Source: Sphaerolaimus hirsutus (taxonomy: Eukaryota > Nematoda > Chromadorea > Monhysterida > Sphaerolaimidae). Taken from it: a stretch of DNA of 64,000 nucleotides. The DNA lies in assembly GCA_964036195.1 (NCBI GenBank), contig OZ038460.1:16371504-16435503 (forward strand), read 5' to 3'. The notes beneath the pieces were generated by a model that was given only the letters and a program-made list of their open reading frames with translations, was not told where the DNA came from and did not search any database. A program made the position numbers and the translations under genes. This document shows, piece by piece, positions 1 to 11,646 of the stretch (positions are counted from its first letter, which is position 1; the number at the start of each line of letters is the position of its first letter).

Positions 1-176
1 CTTTAAACAACTCTGCCGTAATGATGCCCGGCCTAAAGTAGCACCCTCTACTTTACGGCCGGGTTTACTTTACGGCCAGACCATCCCCACTAGTATACCT
101 GAGTATCCATTCAATTGGTAGAAAATTCCGGCTGGTGCCAGCCAATCCCGCTCCCTGCAAAGTGTAATGTCAAGTG

Positions 177-846
177 TAGGGATAGCCAGCGCTTTTTTCA
201 AGTGCTTTTTTTATAAAAACGCCGCTTTTTAAAAAGCGCTGGCAAAAATTTTTTGTACTTATGCACTAGGTATTTTGCAATTTTTTCGCGCGCGAGCGCG
301 CAATTTCACATGCAAATCGCCATTGGAGGTTGTTTTCGTTGGTTTTCTGGCATTTTAGTGCCATTGCTTCTATTCCTGCATGGTATCATGTAAAAATAAG
401 TTGTGATATGTCAGTCTAGTATATAATATCCAGCCAATGTGCTTCCACACACTTTTCTACAGTGCGAAACATCACTTTCATGTATTGGCCTTCTCTTATA
501 GCCATATTTTGGCACTATTCCATGCCTAACTTCACTAGAAGTCACAAAACATTCTAAAACGGCGATAGACATAACGAGTCAACATTAAATTGGATTGTTT
601 TGGCAAAAATCAGGACTTATAATGCGATCTCATGATTACACAGTTATTCTATGGCTATATATCATCACAAGTACTACCACCTGTCTGATATACCTGTATA
701 TATTGACTCAGAACCATATTTGGGAGCTTTTTAGGTAACGTCTTGACATTTTTTGAAAAAAAGCGAAAAAAGCACGTTTTTTTAAAAAAGCGCTTTTTTT
801 AAAAGAAAAGCGGGGCCGTTGAAAAGAGCGCTTTTTTCCATCCCTA
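177..846. mobile_element. hAT-like MITE with AAGCGC-rich interior
   Basis: The ends are TAGGGATAGCC and (read inwards from the right) TAGGGATGG, flanked by GTCAAGTG at 169-176 and TTCAAGTG at 847-854, an 8-bp target duplication with one mismatch. Blocks of AAAGCGCTTTTT lie near both ends. The middle (about 560-735) is shared with a second, truncated copy at 5722-5975. There is no coding potential. It appears to have landed inside an older element starting near CTGGTGCCAGCC (132) and ending near 1003, which resembles the GGTGCC MITE family described at 2052. Confidence 0.6.
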
Positions 847-1137
847 TTCAAGTGGCGAATGTCATAAAAGTTTGTCAAATGTCATGCAAAATGTCAAAGG
901 TGCAGTTATAAAAAAATTACTTTTATTTTGATTCAGTTTTGCATGACATTTTCAAATACAGTATTAAAATACTTGACATGACACTTCACACGGCGCGGAA
1001 CTGGCCCTGGTGCGCACGCGCTTGGTTTTTCTGTCTGATTTCGAGTATTTACAGTTTGAAAGAGACTATTTTTCGCGTAGATAAAAGTAAGTGCGAGTAA
1101 ATTTCTCTATAGGTAAGTGCACATTTTACCCCATTTC

Positions 1138-1434
1138 ATGAGAGTGGCACAGTTGAGTTGGCGTTGTTTCAAACAATTTGAACTCAATTTATCAACTCAT
1201 CACTCAGCAGAATCTGACTGCAGTGATGCAAATGGTGCAGTAATGAAATTGGAGCCACGCTGCCCCGAGGAGCAAACTGTGACAGATTGTGACACAAACC
1301 TGACATCAGCATGCGGCGATGTGACAGATTGTGACCCTTCCACATCTGTTGACGGGTTGTTGGCTATCAGTGCTGGCTATCAGATTGATGAAACAGGACC
1401 CAGTGTTAACTGTGTGCAGGGGGGTGAATATGAG
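1138..1434 (+). CDS. Probable first coding exon of the zinc-finger gene
   Basis: This open segment starts at an ATG (1138) and is 297 nt (99 codons). It encodes an acidic, Cys/Asp/Ser-rich stretch with no recognised domain, typical of the linker ahead of zinc fingers. It ends at a plausible donor, TATGAG|GTTGGC, in phase 0, which matches the phase-0 acceptor CCCAG at 1871-1875 of the next exon. Joined to the three later exons it gives a 240-residue protein. The same frame stays open past the donor into a run of G and C, so the donor choice is inference. It could also be an unrelated open frame. Confidence 0.4.
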
Positions 1435-1875
1435 GTTGGCTCACTGTACCATTTTTGTACTTATGTGCAAGGCCGTGTCCAGGAGGGGGGGGGGGCGCTG
1501 CAGCTGCAGCCCCCCCCCCGTTCCCGGGGTTCGATCCTGGATCCAAAAATCTTGAATATTCAGACAGAAAAATAACTGTCAGAATTCTCGCAAAAAAACT
1601 CCTCCGGGGACTTATTCGAGGATATACTGTGAATGCCTAAAAATGTTGACCCGGATTGTAAAGAATTACCCCGGCGGACGAAAATAAAGAAACAAATGGA
1701 AATTGCAGCAGACAGGTAGCTTAATTTTCCCGAAAATTAGTAAATTTGTCTGAAATTTGACACTCCCATGTGTGCATTTTTCCTAGCTTTGTTTCAAAAC
1801 ACTATCAATGCCTGACAAAGTGAAATCTGCCCAAATAACCCAATCTTAAGCTTTTTTTCATGCGTTTATTCCCAG

Positions 1876-3111
1876 GTAGCCGACAGTGACGCCTCAGAGG
1901 AAATGATCTGCGAACCGATTTCCAGACCACACGAGTGCACGCTGTGTGGAAAAACATACATACAAAAATGGCATTTGAGAGATCACGTGGTGTCTGTGCA
2001 CTCGTCCGAAAGACCTTACCAATGCAGCCAATGCGACAAAACATTCAGCAGGTGCCAATCCCAGACCCTGTAAAGTGTAAAGTAAATAGTCAAATGTCAG
2101 GCAAAGTGTCAATTGCCTTGACAAATGTAAAGTAAAATGTCAACTGTCATGTCATGAAAAGTTAAGTAATAAAATCTTTTCTTTTTTTTGTTTTAATTGA
2201 CATTTTACATGACATTGACACTTTACTTTACACTTTACAGGATCTGGGACTGCCCCAGGCAAAATACACTGAACAGGCACATTAAAGTGATTCACATGAA
2301 TATTCGACCGCACGAGTGCGAGCACTGTGGCAAGGCTTTTGTAGGGAAGAATCCCTTGTACCTGCATGTGATGACCATACATATGGGTGAGCTGATTTTT
2401 ATGGGGTCAGCAGGCCTATTACGAACATAAACCCGGCACGCACAGACGCCCGCTACGCACATAGTGAAAACCCGGCACGCACATAGGCCTGGTACAAACA
2501 TAACTGGTAATGTGCATGCTGGGTTTATGTGCGTAACAGGCATATGTGCGCGCCGCGCAGGGGATGCGCACATATGCCCGGCTCGCACACAGCACCAGTT
2601 ATGTACGTACTGGGCCTATGTGCGTGCCCGGTTTCATCATGTGTGTAAGACCCCACACACACTAGTTGACACCGACACCTAATGTCAACTGGTTCCGTTC
2701 CCAATTCAAAGCTTGTGATTGGGCATCGATCGCCGGCTCGTCAGCAAGCTTTGAATCGGGACCGGCACCAGTTGACATTTGGTGTCGATGTCAAGTAGCG
2801 TGTGAGGGCCCTGACGGGCGCATGTGCGTTCCGGGTTTATGTGCGAAACGGTGCACCGCAATTTTTATGTACCGTTTATACAGTGTACTTAACATTTCAG
2901 CTGTTAAGTGACAATGTTAAAAACATACACGTCACTCGCATTCTTAGTTGCACTGCCCTTTCCAAAAGCCATTCAATTTACCAACGCAGGTGTGAGACCG
3001 CTCGCCCGCGACTGCGAGCACTGCGGCAAAACATTGTGCGACTCGGGAGCTTTGAAAAAACATTTGAGAATTTGTCGGTTTGCCAAGAGTGAGCAGCAAT
3101 GTGAGCAGTGA
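1876..3111 (+). CDS. C2H2 zinc-finger protein (three further exons: 1876-2051, 2259-2386, 2990-3111)
   Basis: Spliced exons encode four tandem zinc fingers, expected to bind nucleic acid in the nucleus. Finger 1 (CTLCGKTY...H-x4-H) is in exon 1876-2051. Finger 2 starts in that exon (CSQCDKTFSR) and finishes in exon 2259-2386 (QNTLNRHIKVIH), with exactly the canonical 12 residues between C-x2-C and H-x4-H, so the junction 2051/2259 is precise. Finger 3 (CEHCGKAF...HVMTIH) follows. Exon 2990-3111 carries finger 4, ending H-x3-C (C2HC), then a short tail and TGA. Phases agree at all three junctions (0, 2, 1). Linkers ERPYQC and IRPHEC are TGEKP-like. No effector domain is visible. The family has many members, so no gene symbol is justified. 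Confidence 0.85.
2052..2258 (+). mobile_element. MITE acting as a complete intron (introner-like)
   Basis: This 207-bp intron of the zinc-finger gene is itself a transposon. The element body (2052-2255) begins GTGCCAATCCCAGACCCTG and ends in the inverted counterpart CAGGATCTGGGACTGCCCC. The interior is made of TGTCAAATGTCA-type motifs on both strands. CAG lies on each side (2049-2051 and 2256-2258), a 3-bp target duplication. The left CAG plus the element's GT makes the 5' splice site CAG|GTGCC. The duplicated CAG is the 3' splice site. Removing it restores a perfect C2H2 finger. Relatives occur at 27671-29533, 47536-47695 and 60775-60908. A CWG duplication is known for some PIF/Harbinger transposons, so that superfamily is a tentative assignment. 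Confidence 0.8.
2425..2860. repeat. Fold-back repeat in the last intron of the zinc-finger gene
   Basis: Copies of ACATAAACCCGGCACGCAC at the left face inverted copies (GTGCGTTCCGGGTTTATGTG) at the right. An inner inverted pair (TTGACACCGACACCTAATGT against ACATTTGGTGTCGATGTCAA) surrounds a centre near 2730. The whole can fold as a long interrupted hairpin with many GTGCG/CGCAC units. I recognise no protein or target duplication. Confidence 0.5.
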
Positions 3112-3308
3112 GTGGCAATGAGGACACTGAGTGGAAATTTGTGATTTTCAATTAGTATCTCTAATTTCGCTAATGTTGTCCATAAGGTAATGCTTACCAC
3201 TACCGTGATATAGTGCATTTTGATATCCAATCGTTGAATGGTGCCTTATTCTAGAATTTTGTAGTATTTTATTGTGAATTCGCCGCCCGATTAACCCAAT
3301 TTACATGT

Positions 3309-3440
3309 ACCGTATTTCCTCAAAATACCCCCAGTGGGTTTATTTTTGCGTCAGCAAATTTTGGGGCCGTGGGTTTATTCGAGGAGACGTATCCAAGGGG
3401 GGGTACTATTTCGTCGGAAATTTTCGTGATGGGTCATGGT
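3309..3440. repeat. Fragment of the CCGTATTTCC repeat family
   Basis: It starts TACCGTATTTCCTCAAAATA followed by a C run, the end sequence shared by copies at 24970, 30014, 33652, 33956 and 63839. No second end is seen, so it is a truncated copy. The rest of 3112-3889 has no recognisable gene; a short TTA microsatellite lies near 3500. Confidence 0.55.
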
Positions 3441-3889
3441 AAATAATATGCCTTTCTACATACCTGAAGTGGTAATAATTGTGACAAAATGGGCGTTTTA
3501 TTATTATTATTATTATTATCGCTCAGACCTGGTAGTTTCGAGGGCCGTTATCTTGAAGAAATCGGTATTAAATTAGTGACGTATACTCGGCGGACCGCAA
3601 GGTATGCGCCCAAAATTATTTATGTCTTGGTCGATAACGCGCGAGCTGGATACTTATGTACGCACTTTCACAAAAAGGAAAATATTTTTAAAAATAAAAA
3701 GGCGGAGTCGCGTACAAACGAGAAATGTTTTTTTCCGTCATGTTTTTTTTTTCTGGAATTATGTTGTTTTTGTATTAATGATGACGTCATGATGGAGTGT
3801 TTCATTCAGAAAAATGCATAGCGTGCGGTCCGCAGAGTATACCATTGGTGACTAATCGAATGATTAACTGCAGCCTTAGAGGCGATGTA

Positions 3890-3970
3890 TTAGGTTGTCA
3901 ACTAAGTAACATTATTTTTTTTGCGATTACACATACGCAAAAAATTAAGGTTACTTAGTTGACAACCTAA
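3890..3970. mobile_element. 81-bp mariner-type MITE
   Basis: Perfect 22-bp inverted repeats beginning TTAGGTTGTCAACTAAGTAA enclose a short centre. TA dinucleotides flank it at 3888-3889 and 3971-3972, as expected for Tc1/mariner. The TTAGGTTG start resembles mariner termini. It has no coding capacity. Confidence 0.8.
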
Positions 3971-4637
3971 TACTTTATGTTAAATCGTGATGCACTTTGC
4001 CTTACTAATCAGTTGTTGTGGTTAATAATGTGTTTCCTTTCTTGAGCGCTCTTTCCGATTTTATAGTAGATCTTTTACTGATTCGATGTAAACTGCCGGA
4101 GAGTTTCGATGACATGGATCCAAAACCATTAATTAATTTAATTCCCTCATCGGTTTCTTCTGTTGGTTTCTATTATTTGAGAAGTACGGCGATTTCATTT
4201 CCATGTTCCCAGTTAATATCTGTTTTAATTTGGCGATTTCATTTTGATTTCATCACTGAGTCACATCTCCAGATCGGTGGTACCGGGTGAATATTGCCAC
4301 TAGTAAACATTTTACAGAGATCAGAGCAGAGTTGTTAGATGTACCTAACTTTTTTTTTTTAAATTACGTATACTGATAAGTAAACGTGAGTAAAAGTGCT
4401 TTTACCTCCAGAAAACGTAAAAGTGAGTATTTTTGATAAATTTCACCCAAATTGTCACTCAAAATATTAAATTTTCATAACGTTTTGCCTATCTGTCTCT
4501 TTCATGCCATCAAGGTGTCTTTTGAGACCATTTTTGTGGAAAATCAGAAAACTTTTAATATCATGTTCATATTATGTTCTTCAGTTTAATTATTGCATGC
4601 CACTTTCGCGTTCACTTCCGCTGTCTTGTAAACATAA

Positions 4638-5050
4638 GGCCCCGTTTACACGGATTTTTGGTGACAACAGAAAATTTGTGTCGTCACAGACATTTTTCTG
4701 ATGAAAATAGCAAATTTCATGTGTGTGACGATAAATCGGCCTCGTTAAATCCTCGACAAATCGGCCTCGATGTCACCGATAAGTATAAATTTGTATATTG
4801 AACCTAATTTTGCACCAAAAAAAAACATTTTTAATTTAATAATGTGATGATATTGTTCACACCGATTTTTTGCTTCATTGTGGCACATGTTGTCTGGTAT
4901 TTTTGAAGGCTTCTCTGAAATATCTGTGGTGCATTGTCATCACAAAAAAAACACGTTCACAGCTTGTGATGACAATATCATCACAGACTTTTTCGCGGAG
5001 TTGAAATTTGTCGGACTTTTTGTCGGTAGCCCCGGTAGCGAGGCCGCCGT
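4638..5050. repeat. Fragmentary repeat beginning GGCCCCGTTTACACGG
   Basis: The start GGCCCCGTTTACACGGATTT and an internal block TCACAAAAAAAACACGTTCA recur in 24396-24780, where the far end reads TCCGTGTAAACG. Together they suggest one DNA-transposon-derived family with a GTTTACACGG terminus. No complete copy or target duplication is seen here. Confidence 0.4.
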
Positions 5051-5424
5051 GTCGGTGCCCACAAACAAACTGCGAATCGCTGGAGTCAACTTTCATTTGC
5101 AGTATCTTGGTCATTTCTCACCCGATCTTGACTGTTCAGCACTCAAAATGGTCAGGCAAATGTAAGGATACCATTTTTGTGTTCAGATTTGTGATATGTA
5201 TTAATGGAAAAGCGGCACGATGATGCCATTCAAAATCGGAAATAATGCACATTGATATTAATTATGTATTACGCAATAGCGATTTTGAAGGTGAAAATGT
5301 GTAAAGTCCTGGAAAATTTCGAAAATTGGTGCTTTGAGCAAAAATTATGGCAAACTTTCTCAAAGATCGTTCCAGATTGGTAGATATCCTGCTTTTTTTT
5401 TGGGGGGGGGGCGTTCAGGTGATA

Positions 5425-5495
5425 GTAGCCAAGTGAAATTGAAGTGAAGTGGAGTGAAGGGAAGTGAAGTTGGAAGTGAAGTCGGTGAAGTGAAT
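5425..5495. repeat. GAAGTGAAGT short-unit repeat
   Basis: Imperfect tandem copies of a GAAGTGAAGT-like decamer follow a G run at 5400-5410. It is low-complexity sequence. Confidence 0.6.
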
Positions 5496-5721
5496 GTAAT
5501 GAAATGCTCATTGGGTGATCAAATAAGCATAGAAAAGAAGTTTAATATGGTGGAAGTGAATACATTGTGGAGTGATGATTCATATTTACTTAAGGAAGAA
5601 TCTGGGACAACATTGGCTGGATATTTTATACTACAGTACATGGGTTCAGTATGCCCGCCCCCCCAAATGCTCCAGCTATCTATCAGCGGGTGCTCAGCTG
5701 CGTCAGCCAAAAAAATAGAAA

Positions 5722-5975
5722 AAGCTATAGACATAACAAGTTGACAAAAAACGGATATTTTTGACAGAAATCACCACTTATAATGCTATCCCATGGCTCT
5801 ACAGCCATTATATTGCTATATATAACATCATAAAGTACTGTCACCTGTCTGATATACCTGTATATGTTGACTCATAACCATATCTGGGACCTTTAAAAAT
5901 GGGTTTTTTTAAATGTCTTTTTTTTAATGTGTTTTTTTTAAACAGGGTCTTGAAAAAATGTTTTTTTTCCATCTC
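5722..5975. repeat. Truncated copy of the 177-846 element family
   Basis: The segment from ATAGACATAACAAGTTGACA to CCATATCTGGGACC matches 562-735 almost word for word, including CTGTCTGATATACCTGTATA. It ends in T-rich blocks and TTTTCCATCTCTA, which looks like a decayed right terminus. Confidence 0.6.
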
Positions 5976-6157
5976 TAACCTGAACCCCCCCCCCCCCAAA
6001 TTGCCCAGCTATCTATCTATTTACATCTGGATCTGGAGCGATTTTTGAGAAATTTTACCCAAACTTTCACTCAAAATCACTACTTTTCATACCGTTTTAT
6101 AGATTTCCACCTACAAAATCGCTAGTTCATGTGTTTTATTGGAGCCTGTGCTCCGTG

Positions 6158-6335
6158 TGTATACCCACTCTGCAGGTAGACAAGCACTGCATGGAAGTAT
6201 ACCCGGTCCGCAGGTATGCCCGGCCCGCAGGTAACTGATGCTACCTGCAGGCCAGGCATACGTGCAGACTGGGTATACTTCCATGCGGTGCGGATCTACC
6301 TGCGGAGCGGGTATACATATGGAATAGGCCTGACC
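6158..6335. repeat. GC-rich hairpin repeat (TATACCCGGTCCGCAGGT units)
   Basis: GTATACCC, CCGCAGGTA and GCATGGAAGTATACCC on the left are answered by GGGTATACTTCCATGC, TACCTGCGG and GGGTATAC on the right, around a centre near 6240. It is a self-complementary element of about 175 bp with no target duplication identified. Confidence 0.55.
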
Positions 6336-6667
6336 CGTTTTATTGCCTATGTTATTTCGTGCACAATATGTGCTTACATACCTATTTTGAGCTATTTATC
6401 TCCTTTTCCTTCCTTCTATACCTCAAAAATTCCTACATATTGATTTTGCAATGATTTAAAGTGTTGATCAATCCAAATTGGCCCAGAAGTGGGCAAGCTA
6501 GTGTTGGAAAAAAAAATTTTTAATGCCTTGATATTTTTTGAAAAATCAATATTTTTTAAATTAATTTTTTTTACATTGAAATCAGATTTTTTAAATGGTC
6601 CAAATGGGGGGTATAGAGCAAAAACCTGTGTATTTATGTTAAGTGTCACATAAAGTAGTGTGATGTC

Positions 6668-7172
6668 TATTAAGCTGGAGTTACAGCTCAGCATAAAATG
6701 ACGACATAAAATGACATTGTAAAATTAATTTAAATGAGTGTTGATGATGCTACATATCTCCAATTTTTTATGGATAATATGGATGGATGTATCAATACCT
6801 TAGGTGTGACCAATACTGAGTGTTATCAGCCACAGCTAGAACAAATTGAAAAATACATTTTTTTGCATTTTACATCATAATTTTATGTCAGGGAATGGAT
6901 TTTACATTTTATGTCTATGGTTGCATGAAATTGTTGACTTAAAATGTACTATTAGTTCCCTGACATCAAATGATGACATAAAATGCAAAAAAAAAATAAT
7001 TTTAAATTCGTTCTAGCTGTGGCTGATAACACTCAGTAATGGTCACAATAAAGGTATTGATATATATATTATCCATAAAAAATGGAGAAGTGTAGCATCA
7101 TCCACACTCATTTAAATTAATTTTATGACATCATTTTACATCATCATTTTACACTGAGCTGTAACTCCAGCT
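6668..7172. repeat. About 500-bp palindromic (fold-back) element
   Basis: AGCTGGAGTTACAGCTCAGC at the left end is mirrored by GCTGAGCTGTAACTCCAGCT near the right end. Almost the whole interior pairs, including ACTGAGTGTTATCAGCCACA near 6820 and its inverse near 7020. Only the centre (about 6900-6950) is unpaired. A diverged relative is at 34045-34462. There is no protein. Confidence 0.75.
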
Positions 7173-7385
7173 ATATGGTCATATCATGACTGTGGAGCAA
7201 TTGAATAGCATTATAAATGTGGGTTTCTGTCAAAAATATCCATTCTTAGGTCAACTAGTTACACACATAGCCTTTTGTTGAACATTTGTGACTTTGTGAC
7301 AAGTCAATTTCAGCATGAAATAGTCCTTAAATAGGTTTATTAGAGCAGGCTAACACATGACAATGATGTTTCACACTGTAAAGTA

Positions 7386-8864
7386 AACACCTTCCCGGAC
7401 AAGTTCACCACCCATTTTTTTATTTCACTTCGAATGCAATATCTCTGTCCATGGGGGTGTTATAAAGCTGAAACTTTGTATATATAAAGTTGTAAGACCC
7501 CTCTACTCCCCAACAACGGGGGAGGTGCGGCGACTCACTACAGGGTGGGTCGCCCTATATGCAACAATTTTTTTGCTGTTTTTGGTGTCCCAAACAAGTT
7601 CACCACCCACTTGATTGGCTACACTACGAGAGCCATATCTCCAGCTGTGATGGCAGTATAAAGCTGAAATTTGGGGGATGTCTTGCCAACAACCCCCTTC
7701 ACGATCCACCAGTGGGGCGGCTGCCAATGACCCACTAAAGCATGGGTCACTGCATATAAAGTTAACCATATCTAAAAACAGCCCAAGTGTCCCAAAACAA
7801 GTTCATCACCCAACTGCATAAAAAAAATGTTGCAACAACATACCTAATATAAAAATGAATCGGGTTGGAACACTATTTCAGCCAAAAAAAATTTTTTTCA
7901 GTAGGGCACCCACCCTTTCCCATAAACAGCCGACTGAAAATTTCACTTTAAACCAATTTTTTGTATCACACTTGAAAAGTTGGTTTACAAAGTTCACTAG
8001 GGGAGGGTCTAAGTTTCAAAGTTATGTAAACAACATAACCTCTAAAATGCTTCCATAAGGAAATTTACTTGGGGTGAATTCTATGATGTCAGAATGATGT
8101 CATTTCAGGAAGAAAATTTGACAAAATTTTCACTTTTTCATTCACCCCAAATAAATTTCCTTATGGAGGTTGAGGGTTTACAAACTGAGTTGAAATTTCA
8201 TTTTAGAGGTTGTGTTGTTTACATAACTTTGAACCTTAGACCCTCCCCTAGTGAACTTTGTAAACCAACTTTTTAGGTGTGATACAAAAAATTGGTTAAA
8301 AGTGAAATTTTCAATCTGCTGTCTATGGAACAGGGTGAGTGCCCTACTGAAAAAATTTTTATGAGCAGAACTAGGGTTCATATCTGATTCAATTTTATAT
8401 CAGGTATGTTCTCACAACATTTTTTATAATGCAGTTGGGTGGCGAACTTGTTTGGGACACTTGGGTTGTTCTTAAAAAAATTATCAAATTTATATGCAGT
8501 GACCCATGCTTTAGTGGGTCGTGGGCAGCCGCCCCACTGGTGTATTATGAGGGGGTTGTTGGCAAGACATCCCCCAAATTTCAGCTTTCTACCGCCCTCA
8601 CAGCTGGAGATATAGCCTTCAAAGTGTAGCTAATCAAGTGGGTGGTGAACTTGCTTGGGACACCAAAAACGCCACAAATTTTTTTTGCATATAGGGCGAC
8701 CCACCCTGTAGTGAGTCGCCGCACCTCCCCCCATTGTTGGGGAGTAAGGGGGTCTTACAACTTTATATATACAAAGTTTCAGCCTTATAACACCCCCATG
8801 GGCGGAGATATTGCATTCATAGTGAAATAAAAAAATGGGTGGTGAACTTGTCCGGGAAGGTGTT
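7386..8864. mobile_element. 1479-bp near-perfect palindromic transposon, copy 1
   Basis: The ends are AACACCTTCCCGGACAAGTT and its inverse, flanked by TA (7384-7385 and 8865-8866). The two arms, each about 700 bp, are inverted copies almost throughout, meeting around 8060-8150. Examples are CAAGTTCACCACCCACTTGA in the left arm and its inverse near 8630. Open frames here (for example 7503-7769 and 8429-8629) are mirror images of each other and are not genes. A TA duplication suggests a Tc1/mariner-like mobiliser. Copy 2 is at 48982-59918. Confidence 0.8.
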
Positions 8865-9274
8865 TATGTGGGAGCACATTGGCTGGATATAATGTACTAC
8901 ACTAAAGTATTACAGCTTATATATCACACAATAGCATGGGTGGAAATTTTACACAAAAATTGCCTGAAAACCATGAAAAACAAGCCCCAATGTTGATGTG
9001 CATGTGAAATTGCGCACTTGCCACAAAAAATTGCAAAATACCTAGTGCATGTCTACCCCTTTTGATTTTTTGAAAATAAAATCAGTTTCCACCCTGTGAT
9101 AAAAAAAAAATCAGATAAAAAAAGCCAGTTAAAAAAATCACATGCCAACCCTAGGCAAGCTATTAAATTTCAAAGTCTATGTGCAGATCAGCCATGCAAA
9201 ATGACCACTGGGGGTCACACTATTGGAGAGGGTCACATGCCCAAAGGGATCGCACTATTAGAGGGGGTCATAAT

Positions 9275-10040
9275 TAGGGTGGCAGATGGTACGGCTTTGT
9301 GGTAAACCATATGGTACCTGTAAATTTTCTATTTTGTGGTAAATGGTACAGTACGGTAAATCTTCTATTTTGCGGTAAATGGTACAGTACAGTAAATCTG
9401 AAAAGTGTGGTACGTGGTACAGTACAGTAAATTTTAAATTGTCAGAAATGTATCAAAACCGGACTACAGACAATTTTTACTTCATAAATTGTCACCAAAT
9501 TCAATTTGATAATGGACTTTAGAACAGAATAACAGTGTGGTGACATAAAATTACATTACCCACAATGAAGGGGCTCAATATATAAGCTTTTTCAAGGTGT
9601 AGAAGGAAGAAAAGCAAGAAAATCGGTAAAAGTGGGTGAAAAATTGCTATGTAGTAGAAAAGTAGGTATATAATGGCACACAGTAAAAAATAGCTGAAAA
9701 TAAGCCATACTACATGATTGCAATTTAGGAAAAATATATCATGTGGAAGGGCTGAAAATCAGTGAAAACAATGTTGTGAAAATTGCGCACTTGTGCGCAA
9801 AAAATTGCAGAACACCACATAAATTGTGATCAATATATTGAAAAAATTGAGGTAAATCTGAGTAAAATTTACCACATAAAATGCAGTAAATGAGTGTGGT
9901 ATGCAGGACAGTATGATAAATTTTGGAAAATGCGGTACGCGGTACAGTACAGTAAATTTCTAAAAGTGCGGTAAACAGTATGGTATGGTAAATTTCACAA
10001 AAATGTGGTACGGTACGGTACAGTAAATTCTGCCATTCTA
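9275..10040. mobile_element. hAT MITE with TACAGTA-rich interior
   Basis: Terminal inverted repeats TAGGGTGGCAGA and TCTGCCATTCTA are flanked by perfect 8-bp duplications GTCATAAT (9267-9274 and 10041-10048), the hAT signature. The ends are filled with GGTACAGTACAGTAAATT-type units on both strands. A related copy lies near 23183-23390. There is no transposase. Confidence 0.85.
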
Positions 10041-10313
10041 GTCATAATAGTGACAGAGTTTTTGGTGAGACTAGTCATAGAAAAGCACCATGGCACTGGT
10101 GCTAGCACCAAAGCAAAAAGCACCATGGCACTTTCGGTGCTTGACATTATACTGCTGTGGCGCCATTGATGCTTGGTGCCACACCCATGAAAAGTGCCAT
10201 GGCACTTTTGGTGCTTGGCACTATTTTTGCCTGGCACCAGGAACAAAACCCCTGGTGCTGGCACTTGGTGCTAGTGCCAAAGCAAAAAGCGCCATGGCAC
10301 TTCTGGTGCTTGG

Positions 10314-11604
10314 TGTGATGAAGCCACCGAAGTCAGCGTCTTCTACCACCGAATCCGGCTGCTTCAAGACCGTAGTGAGAAACGGCCTTTAGAGTGGTTG
10401 ATTTCCCGTTGTAGCCGAACGTCCACTTGTCGACAGCCAAGTTGAGTTTATTTCGTAGTTGTGTTGAAAAAGGGCGGTTCGAATTGTTTCAGGTACTTTA
10501 TTTCGATCAGTTTCAGCGTGTTACAAAAGCGCAAAGCCTAGCGAGCTTCCTAGTCGAAGTTTCTATCGCTAGCTTATTTTGTTCACTTGGGGTGGGTCCG
10601 CAGACTGAAGTAAAAACTCTCAAAGTAGCTAAGACACGGAAATCACGTATAGAAAAACAGCTACAGTAATTTCCTAATACAAATGCACAAATAGGACATG
10701 AATGCAACAAATAAACACATCTAGCCGAAACAGTTGCCTTATACCGCGCGTGCATACATTCAAACAATTATGGTAAAGAAATACCAAGTACAAATTGGGC
10801 TAATAGAAAACTATTAATCTTGAGAGGCGCGAAGTCGGCAAACTCGGCCGATTTACTAATTTGCTTCAATTTGTCAGAAAACATTGACGCACATTGGAAC
10901 TAATAAAATAGGGTTTGAAAACTGTAAATAGTAGTGTAAATGTTCCTAATGATGTAAATAGAATAAGGTATATTCAACATGATAATAATAATCACTTCCT
11001 GGAAACGTATGTTGAATAATCTAGCAAATTGGGACTTATTTGAGGTAAATGGGTATTGTAATTGAGCAGAGTTTATAATATATTCGATTGAGCAAGGTAT
11101 TATAATTATTAAGTAAATATAAATAGTTGTGAACAGGGTTATGACAATTATACCTATGCGAAGGGCTTTGTAAAGTAAATGCTAGTTGCACGCAGGGCAC
11201 CATTTCTCTATTAGGACGCTGGCCTAGATAATTACGCAGCACGTAAATATTTACAAGATTTGACTTTTGTAAACTGCAAGTAAACTATGCAAATGTATGT
11301 ATAATCATGATCAGAAAATTACGGCGAGTTGAATGAGCCTAATTTTATATTAATACACCTAATAATAACATATTTGACCTTCTAACCTAAACATTCCACA
11401 TAAACCTATCAATAACTTATAGAACACTTTCCTAATCGAATATTCTCCATGGGTAAATAATATAGTGCAGGAAATACAATTTGCGTGGTAAATTAATATA
11501 GTGCATAAATTGTAAATTAGTGCAAATAAGTAAATGTGCGAATATGAACCTAATTATCAATTCTCTGTATTTCTTTATCCATCCATTTTGCCACGGTCAG
11601 CACA
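10314..11604 (-). repeat. BEL1 3' LTR
   Basis: This 1291-bp long terminal repeat starts TGTGATGAAG and ends GTCAGCACA on the plus strand. It is nearly identical to 21578-22868. Small open frames here (for example 10427-10669 and 10513-10767) recur in both LTRs and are not genes. Confidence 0.93.
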
Positions 11605-11646
11605 CTCCGGGCGGAAGAGTTGCTGCACCCCGTTGTTGCAGCGACG

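Noticed and set aside
1470..1545. GGTTCGATCC, resembling a tRNA B box, beside G and C runs
   Set aside because: No A box or cloverleaf around it; probably chance or a SINE remnant.
4018..4290. 90-codon ORF ahead of the repeat at 4638
   Set aside because: No domain, splice signal or homologue recognised; AT-rich context allows it by chance.
7503..8830. Several 60-90 codon ORFs
   Set aside because: They are inverted copies of each other in the palindromic element and lack codon bias.
10427..10767. Small ORFs repeated at 21691-22031
   Set aside because: Both lie in the BEL1 LTRs and are shadows; no start context or domain.
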